Shown: positions 10,920-22,692 of the stretch, piece after piece | Layout of the letters: each line of letters opens with the position of its first letter | How positions within the stretch are numbered: the stretch's first letter is position 1 | DNA from: Undaria pinnatifida | Taxonomy: Eukaryota > Sar > Phaeophyceae > Laminariales > Alariaceae | NCBI GenBank assembly: GCA_012845835.1 | Contig: JABAKD010000004.1 | Span: 7,882,409 to 7,946,408 of the forward strand | Length of the DNA: 64,000 nt | Reading direction: 5' to 3' | The notes under the pieces: model-generated | Told to the model about the DNA's origin: nothing | The model's input: only the letters and a program-made list of their open reading frames with translations | Databases searched by the model: none | Position numbers and translations under genes: made by a program

Positions 10920-13800
10920 CTCGGGATCGCTAACGTGGAGCAACGCTAAAAAGGTAACCGAGAAAAATGCACGGAAAAGCAGGAAGTAGGAAAATCGTGT
11001 CATAGCAACGTACTGCAGCCTGACAAAGAAAAGGAGGGTCCATAGCATGGGACCTTGAAAGGCTACTGCAAGAAAACGAGCAACACTAGGTACGTAGCGC
11101 AGGCGTTCCTCCGAAAACGATTTCGCCGAAAACATAACATGAAAGAGAGTCGACAGGAAACGACCTATATGGGCTGCGAAGCCAAACCGGGGTCAAACCT
11201 TGTGACCGATGCGACAAGTACACCAAGAAGCCAAGAGAAAAACGGGGGCCAAGAGGGGACTGCCTGTGGACCGCACAGTCAGGACCGGCTGATAAGCCAA
11301 AATTAACGCCAGTGTCGTTAACCCCTATGAGCAGGTATGCCGAAAAGAAACAAGAAAAAGTGGTCAAGAGAATCAAGACCTGTAGGCTGCGAAGCCAGGA
11401 CGGGGGTCAGTGTCTTTGGACCGTAGGAGTAGGGGTACCGAGAAAAACGGTAAGAATGAGTGGTCCAGGGAAAATAGATCCGCTGGCGACAAAGCTAGAA
11501 CGGAGCCCAACAGCAAGGATCTCTTGGGGGCAGGTACGACCAAACAAGGAGGTTGACGCCAAAGAGAGCCGACAGATGGGCTGGAGGGTCAACACGGGAC
11601 CGCTCATGTGGGACCTAAGGGGGGCTGTCGACGTGAAGCCAGTGGTCGACAATGTGGGACCACACGCGGTAGCAATAACTGGAACGACGCAATACTAAGT
11701 GGCTGAGGCTACAGTGCAGTGAAGTTAGTTGTGGAAAGAAGTACGTCAAGAAGCAAGGAAATCACCACAACAAAAGGGAAGTGCGCCAAGGGGCAAGGAA
11801 TGTTCAACAATAAAAAACGCGGTCATGCCTCGCGAAAAACGAAGAGAATAAACGAGAGAAGCATCCATGTTGGCACCAAGCGCATAGGGCGAAGGGGAGA
11901 CGAGACGATGGGAAACCTCGACATGGTTCGGAAACGCCATAGTTCGTCGGTATGCACGAAACGTAAGGAGCCTACATAGCGGCGGTAGAAGGCGGAAACA
12001 AAACCACAAAGGCGAAGTCTCGTCGTACTGTAGAACATTAGAACAAGCTGGGCACAAGTTCAAGATCAAGGCGATCACGTAAAACACCGAAAAACGAATT
12101 AATGCCATACGTTGAATGCGGCAAATAAGACAGAAATCATACTATTACGTCAAATCGTTGTTGGAGCCTCAACGATAGCCAGACTTTAAGGGGGTACTCT
12201 GGGGAGCAACGAGACAATAACGCTGGCTATACTGGTACCTACCAGGTAGAATTGTACTGAGACAGTAGGGTCAAAAGCCAACACGCGCACTAGGCGTTCA
12301 CGAACATTTTTTTTTTTTTCAGAGAGAGAGAAGGCTACAACGCTACGGGCGATAACTGCGCACAGCCATAACCACTAAGGAGAAAGCGTGTCCAGAAACA
12401 ACAAGGAAAAACAACTAATACCCGCGTTACATGAATACGAAAGCGGAAATGTACAAGTTCCGGAAATGCACCCACTGCAGAGGCGAGTGGGAATACGTTC
12501 CGAACATGCACAAACCGCAGAGGGGGAAGGATTTACGTTCCCGTTCGGCACCACGTGGGAGGGCAAGAAAAACCAAAACAGGAAAACAAGGCTAACACAG
12601 TTTTTTTCCAACTCATACCGTGAGAGAACGGCAAAAACGGGGTCTTAATACAACGGGGAACCAAGAGATGCTGCGAAAGAGCATGCACATGATGCAAGCA
12701 ATACCTCGGATGAGAAGGAATCGGACGGAACCGTTACGATGGCTGAGAAGAAATCAGAAGAAACGGTTACGATGCTGCGGGTTGATGCCGTAAGCCGGAC
12801 AGAGGGGGGGGGGGGGATGACGTAAAACTCTAAAAATGCTAACGGGGCACATGCACAGCGTGAAAGCGAAGTTCAGGCTAATGGAGGCCAAGCGAAACTA
12901 CCATGGTTTCGGGGGTTGATACTATAAAGAAGCCTAGAGGGGGGGGTCGTGTCAAACGACGGACCGGGAAATTCTAGCAAAAACTTGATGTCGTGAAGCT
13001 CTCCCAATGTGGCCTACGATAGAGCTATTCCTGTTGGAAGCTAAGCGAAGAAAAATAGGGGGGAACAGACGCGAAATCACATGGATGTCCAACCGACAAG
13101 AGGGAACTTGTGCAGGGCGACACGACGCAAACAAGGTGAACTACACGCCAAAACAAGTACCTACGGCGTGCGTAGTTCAGAAAACAGACGAAGAGCCAGA
13201 GCACATATACCACAGTTGTAAGAGAACAAATACAACGCCGCAATAAGCACCTTTGACGTACGTAGTACAAAAAGCAAACGAACAGCCAAGTCGGGCATAC
13301 CACGGCGGGTTTGGAGACATGTACGACGCCCAAATATGCACCTATTTCGTACGTAGTGCAGAAAGCAGGGGAAAAGCCAACAAAACAAGTACCACAGCGG
13401 TTTCGCGGGCTGCGAAACAAGGGTATGCTAAACCGACGAGAGGAAACGAAAGCACGCCAAGTTTAAGGCCATGTTACGAAAACGGGGCAGGCTAAACAGG
13501 CAGAAACAAAAAGACGGAACCATCACAAATGTTCGGCATGGTTACGAAAGTGGAGCGAGCTAAACCAGTGGCTTGAAGGCCAGGGTAGCACACCGACACA
13601 AGCACGCAAAACATACGTGCTGGTCGAAAGTGGGACAACCCGAAAAGTCAAGGAAAAGAAGAGGCACCTTGAAACTAACTGAACAACAAAATAAACCCAA
13701 AAGAGAAAATCAAGAAGTCAATGCGAACAAACCCAACGCCAAGAAGAACAAACTGAAGAAGGAACTCAAGGAACATTGTTGGGGGGAGGGGCAACAAGAC
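10920..13800. repeat. Degenerate tandem-repeat field, purine-rich strand
   Basis: No coding signal was found. Related blocks recur, for example ggctgcgaagccaaaccggg near 11170 and ggctgcgaagccaggacggg near 11385 (about 214 bp apart). The phrase atgtgggacc recurs near 11608 and 11650, and also at 5676 on the other side of the copia. The + strand is A/G-rich almost throughout. A G-run at 12806-12816 and a T-run at 12307-12319 are simple sequence. Open frames here are short and mutually inconsistent. Confidence 0.5.
13142..13410 (+). repeat. ~90-bp imperfect tandem repeat
   Basis: Three units start near 13142, 13231 and 13321. Each has a tac-acg-cc-like head, then a gcacctatttcgtacgtag-like middle, then an A-rich aaagca block. 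The period is close to that of the DIRS array, but I do not see base-level agreement with it. Confidence 0.6.
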
Positions 13801-16800
13801 AAAAGGGTAAGCGCGACTCAACGCGATACTACCCTGGTTGCAGGCATCCCTTTCGCGTGGCTTTGCAGACACGGCGATCCATGATGGTGCTCCTCGAAGA
13901 TGTGCAGTAGGCACGCCGAAGGTTGATCCTGGAACCGTATGGTGTAGGGTCTGAAATTTGTTTTGATGAAACGCGGCTGGTGGTCGTACTACGGTGTGCT
14001 GCAGCGCTCCGATTCGCGAGCCGTTGACATCGTAGTGTTCGCGGAAGATGTGGTAGGAGCGCTGGGGACGGATGATGGTCCAATAACACGCGTTGAAGAG
14101 CTCCGAGCATGAATCAATGAGGGCGGGGTGTTCGCGGACGATACCGTAGGAGCTCTGCGACGGAGGAAGGTGTCGGGTCGCGTACGCGGCGTTGAAATGC
14201 GCGTGTTCCACAGCGTACACGTAGACGCCAGCGTTGACGCTGTAGTAGTCCTTAAAAGCAGGCCAGTGAAGATGTCTGCGGTACTCGTGGTGGTGGAGTG
14301 AGATTTTTACGCGGCGAGAATGACGGCGTGCTAGCTGGAATAGGCGGTCGAGAAGGTCCGAAGTACCCGACAATGGCGGTGACGCCGGAGCGGCTAGTAG
14401 CGGACTGAAGTTGCAGACCTCCCATTGCAGTGGCTGCAGGAGTCGGCGAAATATGTCCAGCTGGTCGACGCTGGCGGTGCGATGACGCCGAAGTTGGTGG
14501 TAATGACCAGGAAGAGAGCGCCTTGCCGCTGGTAGCGGTTGGAAGCGGCAGTCCCCATCGGAGCGGTGGCTGCAGAAGTCGGTAAAATAATTCCCAGATC
14601 ATCAGAGCAGATGATGGCGACGACGTCGGGGCCGGTGGTAGTGGCCGGAAAACATAGGTGCCTTGTCGTTGGTGGTGGCTTGAAGGGGAAAAACATCGAA
14701 TGTAGTAGTCGCGAAAGATGGAGGTGGAGCTCAGATGAAAGGTGGGGCTCTGGTCGCGAGACTCGGGTGACGAGCAGTGACGACTATTGACGACGAATCT
14801 CCAGTGCAGGAGGAGGTTTGGTCGCGAAGCGCAGGTGACGACGAAGCTATGGTGTAGATGGAGCTCTGAAAAAGGTTGATCTGGTCGCGAAGCTCGGTTG
14901 ACGACGAAGATCTAGCGGATGTGGAACTCCGGTGAAGGTGGAGCTCTAGTCGCGAAGCTCTGGTGAAAACGGAGCTCTGTTCGCAAAGCTCAGGTGGCGA
15001 CGAAGCTCTGGTGATGATGGAGCTCTGGTCGCGAAGCTCAGGCGACGACGAAGCTCTGGTCGCGTGGTTCGCGCGGCAGTGGGGGGGCTCGAAGATCTTG
15101 GAAGTGTAGGCACAGGTACTGGTGTGAAAAACCGTAGTCGCAAGGGCTGTCCACACTTTCGAGCGGCAGCGGTGGAGCGATGACGGCTCTGTGAAAACAA
15201 TGGTACGACGAAGGATGAGGAACACCTAAAAGGCATAGGCCAATGGTGGGCGCTGGGGAGAACGAAGAACGGCCTGAAGGCCGATCCAGGAAGAGCTCCA
15301 GCGTCCTTGGCGCCTTTCTCGGAGCTGGCTAGCGAACCGGAGGCAATGTCATGGGCCGAAGTAGACCCGATGGAGGTGTTTGGGCGCAGAATGGGTCGAT
15401 GGGTTTTGGTATGATTGGCAACGGTGAGTTGCCGAATGTATCTTCATCGAAACGTGGTGGTGCATGGGGCAGGGGGAAGGAGTTTGAGAATACCCAGGTC
15501 AACGCCTAACAGGAGAGATGCACGGGTTGCGCGTCGCCGGTGGATGGGGGCGGATGGTGATGGTGGGTCGAAAGGGAGAGGAAACACTAGCCCACGCGAA
15601 AACGATACCCGGTATGTGGGATGCTCGCATATTTCGACGTGGGCGGCGAAGAGGCCGTGGAAGGGTTTGATTTCTGGCTCGAAAGGTCCTATACGTACCA
15701 GGCCCGGGAGGTTCAAGAGCCCGAGAGAAAATATGAACAAACTCGGAAAAATGGGAGCGGTGGAATGGTAGAGGTGGGGCGGAGACTAAAGGGAGGGAGC
15801 CTACCTAAACCGATATATGGTTTGAAACGCTCATGCCGGGAAAAAATTAACCCCAACTCAAAAGATGGGAGCGGCGGGATGTGGTGGTGGGTTGGGAGGG
15901 ACGGGGGAACGAGCCTACCCAAGCCGATGCCTGGCTCGGAGAGGTCATAACCGGAAGTAGAACGATACCACAGGTTCAGATGGTAAACCTATAGAAAAGT
16001 AAGGGTTGGGGGGTGGTGATGGTGGCGTCACCGACGTGCCTTCAGGGACGGCCTAGAGTCGGGTGGTAAACCTACAGGGTTGTCGACGCAAGAGGGGGTG
16101 GCGGTATTGGTGTCGCAGACGTGTCTTCATGGACGGATGAGGATTGGGGACCGTTGGGTTGGAGGGGAACTGCTCGGTGTTCACTGGCAACGGAAACAAA
16201 ATCGGTCGATGGTTGTAAAAGAAGGACACCTACCGCAAAAAAAGGTAACCCACTGGGGAAAAGCACGCCGTGCTGGCGAATCAAAGTCGATATGAGAAAG
16301 GTGGTGTAGACGGCAACATTGGCGCGCGAGCCCCGGTGAACCGTGATTGGGAAGGTCGTCCGTGGTTGTGTCGTCGAGGATTGCTGAAGGGCCGTTGGTG
16401 GTTTGGATCCGGTTAATGGGGGGGAAGGTAAAGAGCTGGGTCGGGAGCGATAAACCGTGGGTTTGTTGTCGTTGGGGAAAGACGAAAAAGTTGTCGTTGG
16501 CCAGGGTACGCTATTGGGTAAACCGAAAAGCTGACCGGGCGGTACCTTTGGTGGCCTGGTAAAGGCGGGATGGTTCGGGCCAGGGTAATCGTGAAAAGGA
16601 GGCGGTAGGGGCTCAAACTGTCGAAAGGAAAATTGTCCAGACTGTGAGGAGGAGGGCGTCTGCTATTTCCGGATGGTTGGCGGTGTCGGGGATAGATCGT
16701 AGACGTTGTCGAGGAAACCAATCCAACCACATGGAGGGAATGGCTGTTATTCTCGAGTCCGTAGGAAACGTTGCCAGGCGGTGACCGTCGGCGTGAAAGA

Positions 16801-18955
16801 CGAAACCTGAGCACAGTGATTCTGTTGGGTCGCGTGTGGTCAGAAGCGTGCAGGCGGTGGGCCGTGCTATGGGCGGGATCGGCTGAGGCCGGAGCAAGGC
16901 GTCTCTGTGGTAACACGTCGGGGTGGAGAAGGGAAAGGGCGAATCGGCAGGTGCGTCTCGTCGGCAATGAAGGGGGCCGGGACAGAGGTGCTCCGTGGAC
17001 ACTGGTCGCGTTGGAAGGGGGGGCGCGGCAGAGTTGTTCTATCGCGTTGGACAGGGCCGGAACGAGGTCGGCAGTTGGTGGGTTCCGTGAGAAATGCCGA
17101 GGCCGAAAGGGGATTGCTCGTTTTCAACGCGGCGGGTTAGGGTGGCAAGGCGGCCGCCAATCGAATAAGCGGTTGTTACTTTTGCCTATGGATGGGATTG
17201 CCAGTCTCGGGGTACTGTTGCCGAAGCTAGAGTTACGAACTGGGAGGGCGGTGGTAGCTGTCGACGGTCGTGGGGTGGTGGTACGGCAATATTTTCTGGA
17301 GTTTGTCAGCCTCAGAATCATTGTCTCAGGTAGGTAATGAAGGAGGAACTCCGGCGTTTGTCGGTCTCGGAACCAATGTACATGGCTGGTTGTAGGAACG
17401 GTTTCGATACTTGGTCGAAGTCGAGTGAGCTGCGGGGTCGTGGTGTTGCTCAAAATGTCGGCCTGTGGCGACGTCGGAACCTACTCCAGTTGGTGATGAG
17501 AAAAAACAGTTGGAGAAGATTCCAAAGGGTGGCACTGATAAAGGTTGAGCATCCCGGAAAAAGTAGTTCGATGCAGGCTGGCTGCGGTCAGCCGCCAAGC
17601 GGTGGTCAGTTACGGCTGTCTCTTGGACTTTGGCGTGGCAATGGCGAGGGTGCGGCTGGCTGATCTAGAAAAGAGAGACGGCTGGAACCACGTGATCGCA
17701 CAGGGAGTCTCGATATTGTGTCACCAAGGCATTGGGAGGGTCTCCGTGGGTGGCGTTTAAAGGAGCGGGGCGAAGATATCCTAGGGGCCCTGCCTCCAAG
17801 CGTTGGATGAGCAGGATGAAACTCGCTAGGAAATGCTGTACCTGTGGTCCGTGTCCACGCAATGCACGACGTTTGCGAGGAAGACGGGGCATGGGGCTCA
17901 GGGTATATTTTGGTCAACTATGATCGCGAGTTTTCCGTCGACATGACGGGACTGGCACTTGGGCCCAGGGGCAGTGGTGCTGTCAACACCGTGGCAGCGA
18001 GTGGGAACCCGTCGTTCGCGGACCACCGTTGACACTTGAAAAAGGCGTACGTCCTGGAACGAGCGCGCGTGGAGCCGCCGAAAAATAGGCGAGGCGGGCT
18101 CAGGATGCGGTGGCCCGGAATGCAAAGCAGATGTTTCGTGCCGTAGTCCGGAATCACTGGTAGCCGTAGTCTTCGGCAAGTAGCATTGCTCATCGGTGGA
18201 AGACGTCGAGTGGAGCGTCCTCGTTAGGCTCGGCGTCTTGACATCCTCGCACCCACACCTCAAGACTATCGCTAGAACAAGGGGGTCTGGCTTGGACAAG
18301 CGAGTCACATATAAGGGGCCGGGCGGGGGGGGGGGGGATCGTTGGGGGGCGGGGGCGGGAGTGAAGCTAGTCCTTTCAAAGTTGAAGCTGGACCCCCGTC
18401 CCGCAGTTAGATGGCCTGGCGCTAGTGGTGCTGTATCGGTTGATCAGCGTTTAGCGTCCAAGAGTTTGTGCCGTAATGGTTATCGGCCGGCCACGCTGTT
18501 GGCGTCGCTGTTGTCGTTGCTGTCGCAGCAGTTGCCCGAGGAAGAAAGGCGATCTTGGCGCTTTCGACCCAAAATATAGTTGGCACGGCATTTATAGCGA
18601 GTGACACTGGTTGTCGCGGGTTATTGCCTGGTGATGGCGCCGTGTTTACGGTCCGCAAGTCTCCGCTAATACCGAAAGAAAAACCCAACTTCCTGAAGCT
18701 TGCCCATATCTGGGTTGAGCGCACCAGAGGAGTGGCGGTGTTGTTGCACTGGGAGAGTGCCGCCGGCACGATGCAGACGTCATGAGAAACGCCCGATAAC
18801 CAGCGGAGTGGTGCTCGATGGCCAGGTGGTTGAGAATTATGCTCGACGCAGATTGTGTTCCGTATCGCAAAATGGGGTGGTTGCAAGTCATTATTGGTTG
18901 CGGTTTGGGACGCAGAGGCAGGTGCGTAGGCGTCATTGGTCTCCACGATAATAAC
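13800..18955. repeat. Degenerate tandem-repeat field, G/T-rich strand
   Basis: No domain is recognised on either strand. Several sub-fields follow each other. At 14030-14165 ttcgcggaagat/ttcgcggacgat blocks lie about 100 bp apart. At 14380-14640 two ggtggctgcagaagtcgg-like units lie about 130-180 bp apart. At 15720-16130 units of roughly 130 bp carry gggagcggtggaatg or gcctacctaaaccgat. Minus-strand open frames of 100-230 codons arise because the + strand is poor in C and A. I treat them as by-products. Confidence 0.45.
14730..15075 (+). repeat. Short-period repeat built on gagctctggtcgcgaagctc
   Basis: The phrases tggagctctggtcgcgaagc and gacgacgaagctctggt recur at irregular 30-75 bp spacing (about six times). 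The block is locally tandem and clearer than the surrounding degenerate field, suggesting more recent expansion. Confidence 0.7.
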
Positions 18956-19165
18956 GAGCGTAATACATGGTGGAATATACTAAATCTTTGATCTCACAGC
19001 TGGAGTGTATTTTCATTTATAATATACGTGGTAGGTTCTTACCATTTTTAGTAGTACCTGATAAGGACCTAGCGTATGGTTGCTGTACTCGAGGTATAGG
19101 TGTATGCACACCATGACAAGATGGAATAAAAAACGCTCCACGACAAACTACACTATCCCATTAGG

Positions 19166-19560
19166 CTATATTATAGATTCGAGCATAACAAAGGTTTGGG
19201 TCGGATGAACCGACTTCCGCTCCTCTCCAGTATTGACCGCCTTGGGGATGGCCTCGGAGTTGGAGAACGCTCCGATGTCGTTGAAGTCGCCGATAGGGTA
19301 TTATCTTGATCTATGAGAGTGGAGGAAGTCGGATGCGGGCGAGACGGAGGAGAAGCCCGGCGTGGCTGCGCCGGGGTTTAGTCCGGCCTTGAGCTGACTG
19401 GTCGAGTTCCCCTTTCTTTAGTCTTTTTCGTGGATAATTCGGGTTTACTAGTTTTGAGCTTCGGAGGGGTGAACTCGACTAGGTATTGCTTCTTAGGCGT
19501 CACGGGAGTGACGTCACCCTGAGATCGTTCCTATCGCTGTTGCGGATAATCCCATGATTT
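19166..19560 (-). pseudogene. Unidentified decayed coding stretch
   Basis: On the minus strand one frame reads SQLKAGLNPGAATPGFSS and on to HSHRSR, a TAA (+ strand 19301-19303), then YPIGDFNDIGAFSNSEA and on to VMLESII and a stop at 19166-19168. Just upstream a second frame reads VTPKKQYLVEFTPPK and KPELSTKKTKERG. Composition is protein-like (balanced residues, no simple repeat) and two frames join by one shift near 19440. I do not recognise the family; a retroelement Gag or a dead host exon would both fit. Confidence 0.35.
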
Positions 19561-19671
19561 ATAGATATCGTACAATATTTTGTTTCTATACGTACGGGCG
19601 ACCTGTTATTCATGCATATTATTTTCTGCATTTTGTATTCTGTACGTATTCTGTATTCTGTGTTATGTTGT

Positions 19672-19682
19672 AGTAGTAGTAG

Positions 19683-19725
<43 letters not shown>

Positions 19726-19727
19726 CA
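19672..19727 (+). repeat. (AGT)n-(GTT)n microsatellite
   Basis: A few AGT triplets pass into a run of GTT. The right flank, cacattaactcgcatat, is the reverse complement of the last bases before the (AAC)n tail of the LINE 3' end described at 62777-62960. The run is thus probably the tail of a severely 5'-truncated minus-strand copy. Confidence 0.65.
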
Positions 19728-19756
19728 CATTAACTCGCATATGTACTATATAAATT

Positions 19757-19822
19757 TAAATACGCTCCAGCTGTGAGATCGAATATTTTGTCGAAACTCA
19801 TCTTTGCAAGCTGTGTTATATC
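19757..19822 (+). repeat. Fragment of the CAGCTGTGAG-terminus repeat family
   Basis: This is the conserved terminus ctccagctgtgagatcgaa, followed by attttgtcgaaactcatc and tttgcaagctgtg. The same end recurs at 24269, 27079, 37239, 37705 and 59520 (+) and, reversed, ending near 19010, 31139, 48905, 49690 and 60680. Confidence 0.8.
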
Positions 19823-20231
19823 ACGTGATGTGTACTGGCTACTACTACTGCTGTGGATCATTGAAGGAGAAAGTAGGATCGTTGGCCACACCAGTGATGC
19901 CGAATGAATGCGACTGAACTGTGAAATCCATCTCCTCGAAAGTTTGGTGGAGAAAAAAAAACAACGAGGACGACGTAGCCACCACCCCCCGCCAACAAAG
20001 TCACTCCGTCGTGCCACCAGTACGAAACACTCTTCATTCACCGGCATTTGCGACAGCGCAGGAAGTCCGCCATTCTCTGTGTGGAAGCTGCTACAGAGTT
20101 GAGGTTCACGCTCCCCACCCGTCCCAAGTCGAGGTGAGGGATAGCATAACATATTCCACGGGCGTGAAGCTATTGCAGCAGGTAGGTGTAGGCTCACTCA
20201 TTGTAATATTTACTCAGGTCTACGTAAACAT

Positions 20232-20546
20232 CGGTCGCCCCGGTGGCGTATCAGGTTATCCTCGAGCCTGGTATAGGTCAGTTTCGTGAGTTCGAGCCCC
20301 GCCGAGTGCATACTCGTATAAATTCGTTGGGACTTTTTCTTGTGCACAAATTGACTGGCGGAAAGCGCGAGAGCGTGAGTTAGCAACACTCGATAAAAAA
20401 TAGACGAGCAGTGGGACTGCTAAACCCTATGCGCGGTAAAAACTGAAGGCAAGAACCGGGGGGGAGAAGGGACGACACCTGTGACCACGGCTTGTCCAGA
20501 AGCTGGAAAGTACAAGTGTGCGAAAAAAAAAAAAAAAAAAAAAAAA
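20232..20546 (+). mobile_element. tRNA-derived SINE, copy 1
   Basis: The head carries an A-box-like tggcgtatcagg and, ~50 bp later, a B-box-like gagttcgagcccc, the internal RNA polymerase III promoter of tRNA-derived SINEs. A ~230-bp body follows, ending in a 24-base A-tail. Three more copies lie at 20699-21034 (minus), 23123-23415 and 63573-63880. The shared length (~300 bp), the internal promoter and the A-tail support the SINE call. Confidence 0.85.
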
Positions 20547-20548
20547 GC

Positions 20549-20695
20549 CTGTTGTTGTTCTCACATTCTTAACTCGCATCTTTATCAGGTTCGTCGTCAC
20601 AGCACAGGCTGCAGTTACTTTGAAGTGGAGAAATACCCCAGGAAAAAAAGCACAAACAAAACCAAGAGTTGTACACGCATAGTCTTTATCATTCA

Positions 20696-20737
<42 letters not shown>

Positions 20738-21190
20738 CTTTTTTTTAGCACACTTTCACTTTCCAGCTTCTGGACAAGCCGTGGTCACAGGTGTCATCCC
20801 TTCTCCCCGGTTCTTGCCTTCAATTTTTTTCGCGCATAGGGTTCAGCAATCCCACTGCTCGTCGATCTTTCATCGAATGTTGCTAACTCACGCTCTCGCG
20901 CTTTCCGCAAGTCAATTTGTCCACAAGAAAAAGTCCCAACGAATTTATACGAGTATGCACTCGGCGGGGCTCGAACTCACGAAACTGACCTATACCAGGC
21001 TCGAGGATAACCTGATACGCCACCGGGGCGACCGGCTAGTACGAGTAGCTGACGCAATTCATGCCTCCGCCAGAAAATTAATAAAAAAACTGAAATCGGG
21101 AGTCAGCCTACAACGTGCCAGGTCCATACTGGCACATACGTCGCACTACTACTCGCGCCTGAAAAAACCGACTACACCGCTGGCACGATG
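20549..21190 (-). mobile_element. LINE 3'-end copy, interrupted by a SINE
   Basis: On the minus strand this matches the LINE 3' UTR at 62690-62960. The part next to the AAC tail lies at 20549-20695, and the more 5' part (ctgacgcaattcatgcctcc and on) at 21040-21190. The two parts are separated by SINE copy 2, so the SINE landed in a pre-existing LINE copy. The tail itself is reduced to a few GTT triplets next to the A-tail of SINE copy 1. Confidence 0.75.
20699..21034 (-). mobile_element. tRNA-derived SINE, copy 2
   Basis: It is the reverse complement of copy 1 with very high similarity, including A and B boxes at the right end and a long T-run (20699-20746) representing the A-tail. With copy 1 it forms a ~300-bp inverted pair separated by ~150 bp, so a read-through transcript would fold into a hairpin. 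Confidence 0.85.
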
Positions 21191-21989
21191 TGAGAGTTAA
21201 ATCGACACACGACGCGTATGAAAATACGTGGAAGTGTGGTGAGCTAAAGCTTTATTCTTCCCCATCCGCCGGAGGATAAAACAACAACAAAAAAAAAAAT
21301 GTGAGAGCGCTGAGACGACTATCCGCTGACGACGCCTCCTCTTCGCGGGAGCCGTACAACGAACGAGCAATGAGGGACTGACCCATCGCGTGATGATCGG
21401 GACGATGGCTGGTGGGGTGAACCCTCGGGACGAGGCCGACCAGAAAATAACTGGGCCCATTGTCTGGCAGACGGCATCCGGGTATTCGAAGCAACCGAGG
21501 GGTCCGTGGATAGCTCCCCATTCATTGCTGTTCAGAGTAGAGACTGCTATGGCGGAGGGCGGCTAAGAAGAGTAGGAACTGGCACCGGGGGGTCGTCGAC
21601 GCGGCGGACCGTTTTATGAAGAGATGGCACAGGGGCGAGGCGGAGAAGAGCTGGAACGCCTCACAGCAGAGGACGCATAGAGCAGCTGCTGCAACCAAGG
21701 GAAAACGTGGGGGCGAGGGGGCAGGGAGCAGCCATACTGATACAGCTACTCCAACTCGATGAATGCAGAAACGAAGTGGCAGATCGCGTGGCAAGGTGCC
21801 AATTCGACTAAGTTGAGCGTGTGCTACATACAGCGAGTGGTAGTTTCTGCTTTCTTCGTTTTCATGGAGTTCAGTGGGGAGAGCGCGAAAGCGACAGCAG
21901 TAATGACTTGCTGGCGTCCTTTTTTGTCTTCCTCTTGTTTGCTTCCCTATTTCGTTCCCCATCGCCCTTATGCCGGCTTATTTTTCCTC
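21191..21989. other. No gene seen
   Basis: There is no recognisable domain. The first 90 bp (atacgtggaagtgtggtgag, ccggaggataa) resemble 63310-63375, so at least the left end is another dispersed repeat. Minus-strand frames of 87-146 codons overlap in several phases and have no family resemblance. Confidence 0.3.
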
Positions 21990-22150
21990 TTCGTGTCGTT
22001 TTTTTCCGTGTAACATGTTACAGCAATTATTGAAGACGTGTTGTTTTGTCCGTGCAACAGCGGTTATATTCTTCGTGTTGTTTTGTCCATGCAGCAGCAG
22101 TTATCTTCTTCGTGTAGTTTTGCCCGTGCAGGAGGTATCTGTTCCTCTCC
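21990..22150 (+). repeat. 37-bp tandem repeat (about four units)
   Basis: Starts of cgtgttgttttgtccgtgca-like units fall at 22037, 22074 and 22111 (37 bp apart), with a diverged unit from about 21991. Confidence 0.8.
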
Positions 22151-22239
22151 AGCACGTATGGTGTTCTTCTGGCAATTGCAGCCTTTCCTTTCCGATCTTC
22201 TTGCATCTTCACGTCCTTTAGAACACCTGTTGTTGTTTG

Positions 22240-22560
22240 TTTTGCGTTGTTTTCTTTTTTCTTTCCTTTTCTTCTTTGCGTTTTCCCTTTTTTCTGCTTT
22301 TTTTTTGGCCTGGCTTGTGTTCTTGTGTTCTCGCGCCCGGTACGCTGGCACTTCACTTGCTTCACGTTGATGAACTGCACTGTTTGGTTTACTCTGGTAC
22401 ACGGTCGTCTGTGACCACAGAATTTATGTCTCTCTAGGATGAACCAGCACGGACTCTGGGTGTACTGATGCCGTTGGGTAGAAATAACGGTGAAGACAGC
22501 ACACACACCGCTCGCCACCCAGAAAAGACTACCACGTATAGACTATATTACACGTGGGGG
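22240..22560. repeat. Composite of LINE-like 3' fragments with polypyrimidine tract
   Basis: A polypyrimidine stretch (22240-22312) is followed by tgtgaccacagaattt...agcacggactctgggtg, which matches the inner end of the inverted arms at 25775-25888. The region ends with gactaccacgtatagactatattacacgtgg, the reverse complement of the LINE 3' UTR near 62660-62695. I read it as pieces of two repeat families joined together. Confidence 0.5.
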
Positions 22561-22692
22561 TGCATTGTTTTGCGTACCATTTACTCCGGAGTATTATATA
22601 GCTTATATGTATCAATAGCACAGCAGCAGTGTCGAATTGCTCATAAACAAGTAGTCTGGTCCCCGCAACACATGTGTACCTCGGGTAACGTT

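Noticed and set aside
13675..14373. 232-codon minus-strand ORF
   Set aside because: It runs across degenerate tandem repeats with skewed composition and has no recognisable domain.
20232..20310. tRNA gene at the SINE heads (also 20955, 23123, 63573)
   Set aside because: A and B boxes are present, but the cloverleaf is not convincing and the ~300-bp body with A-tail occurs in four copies, so they are SINEs.
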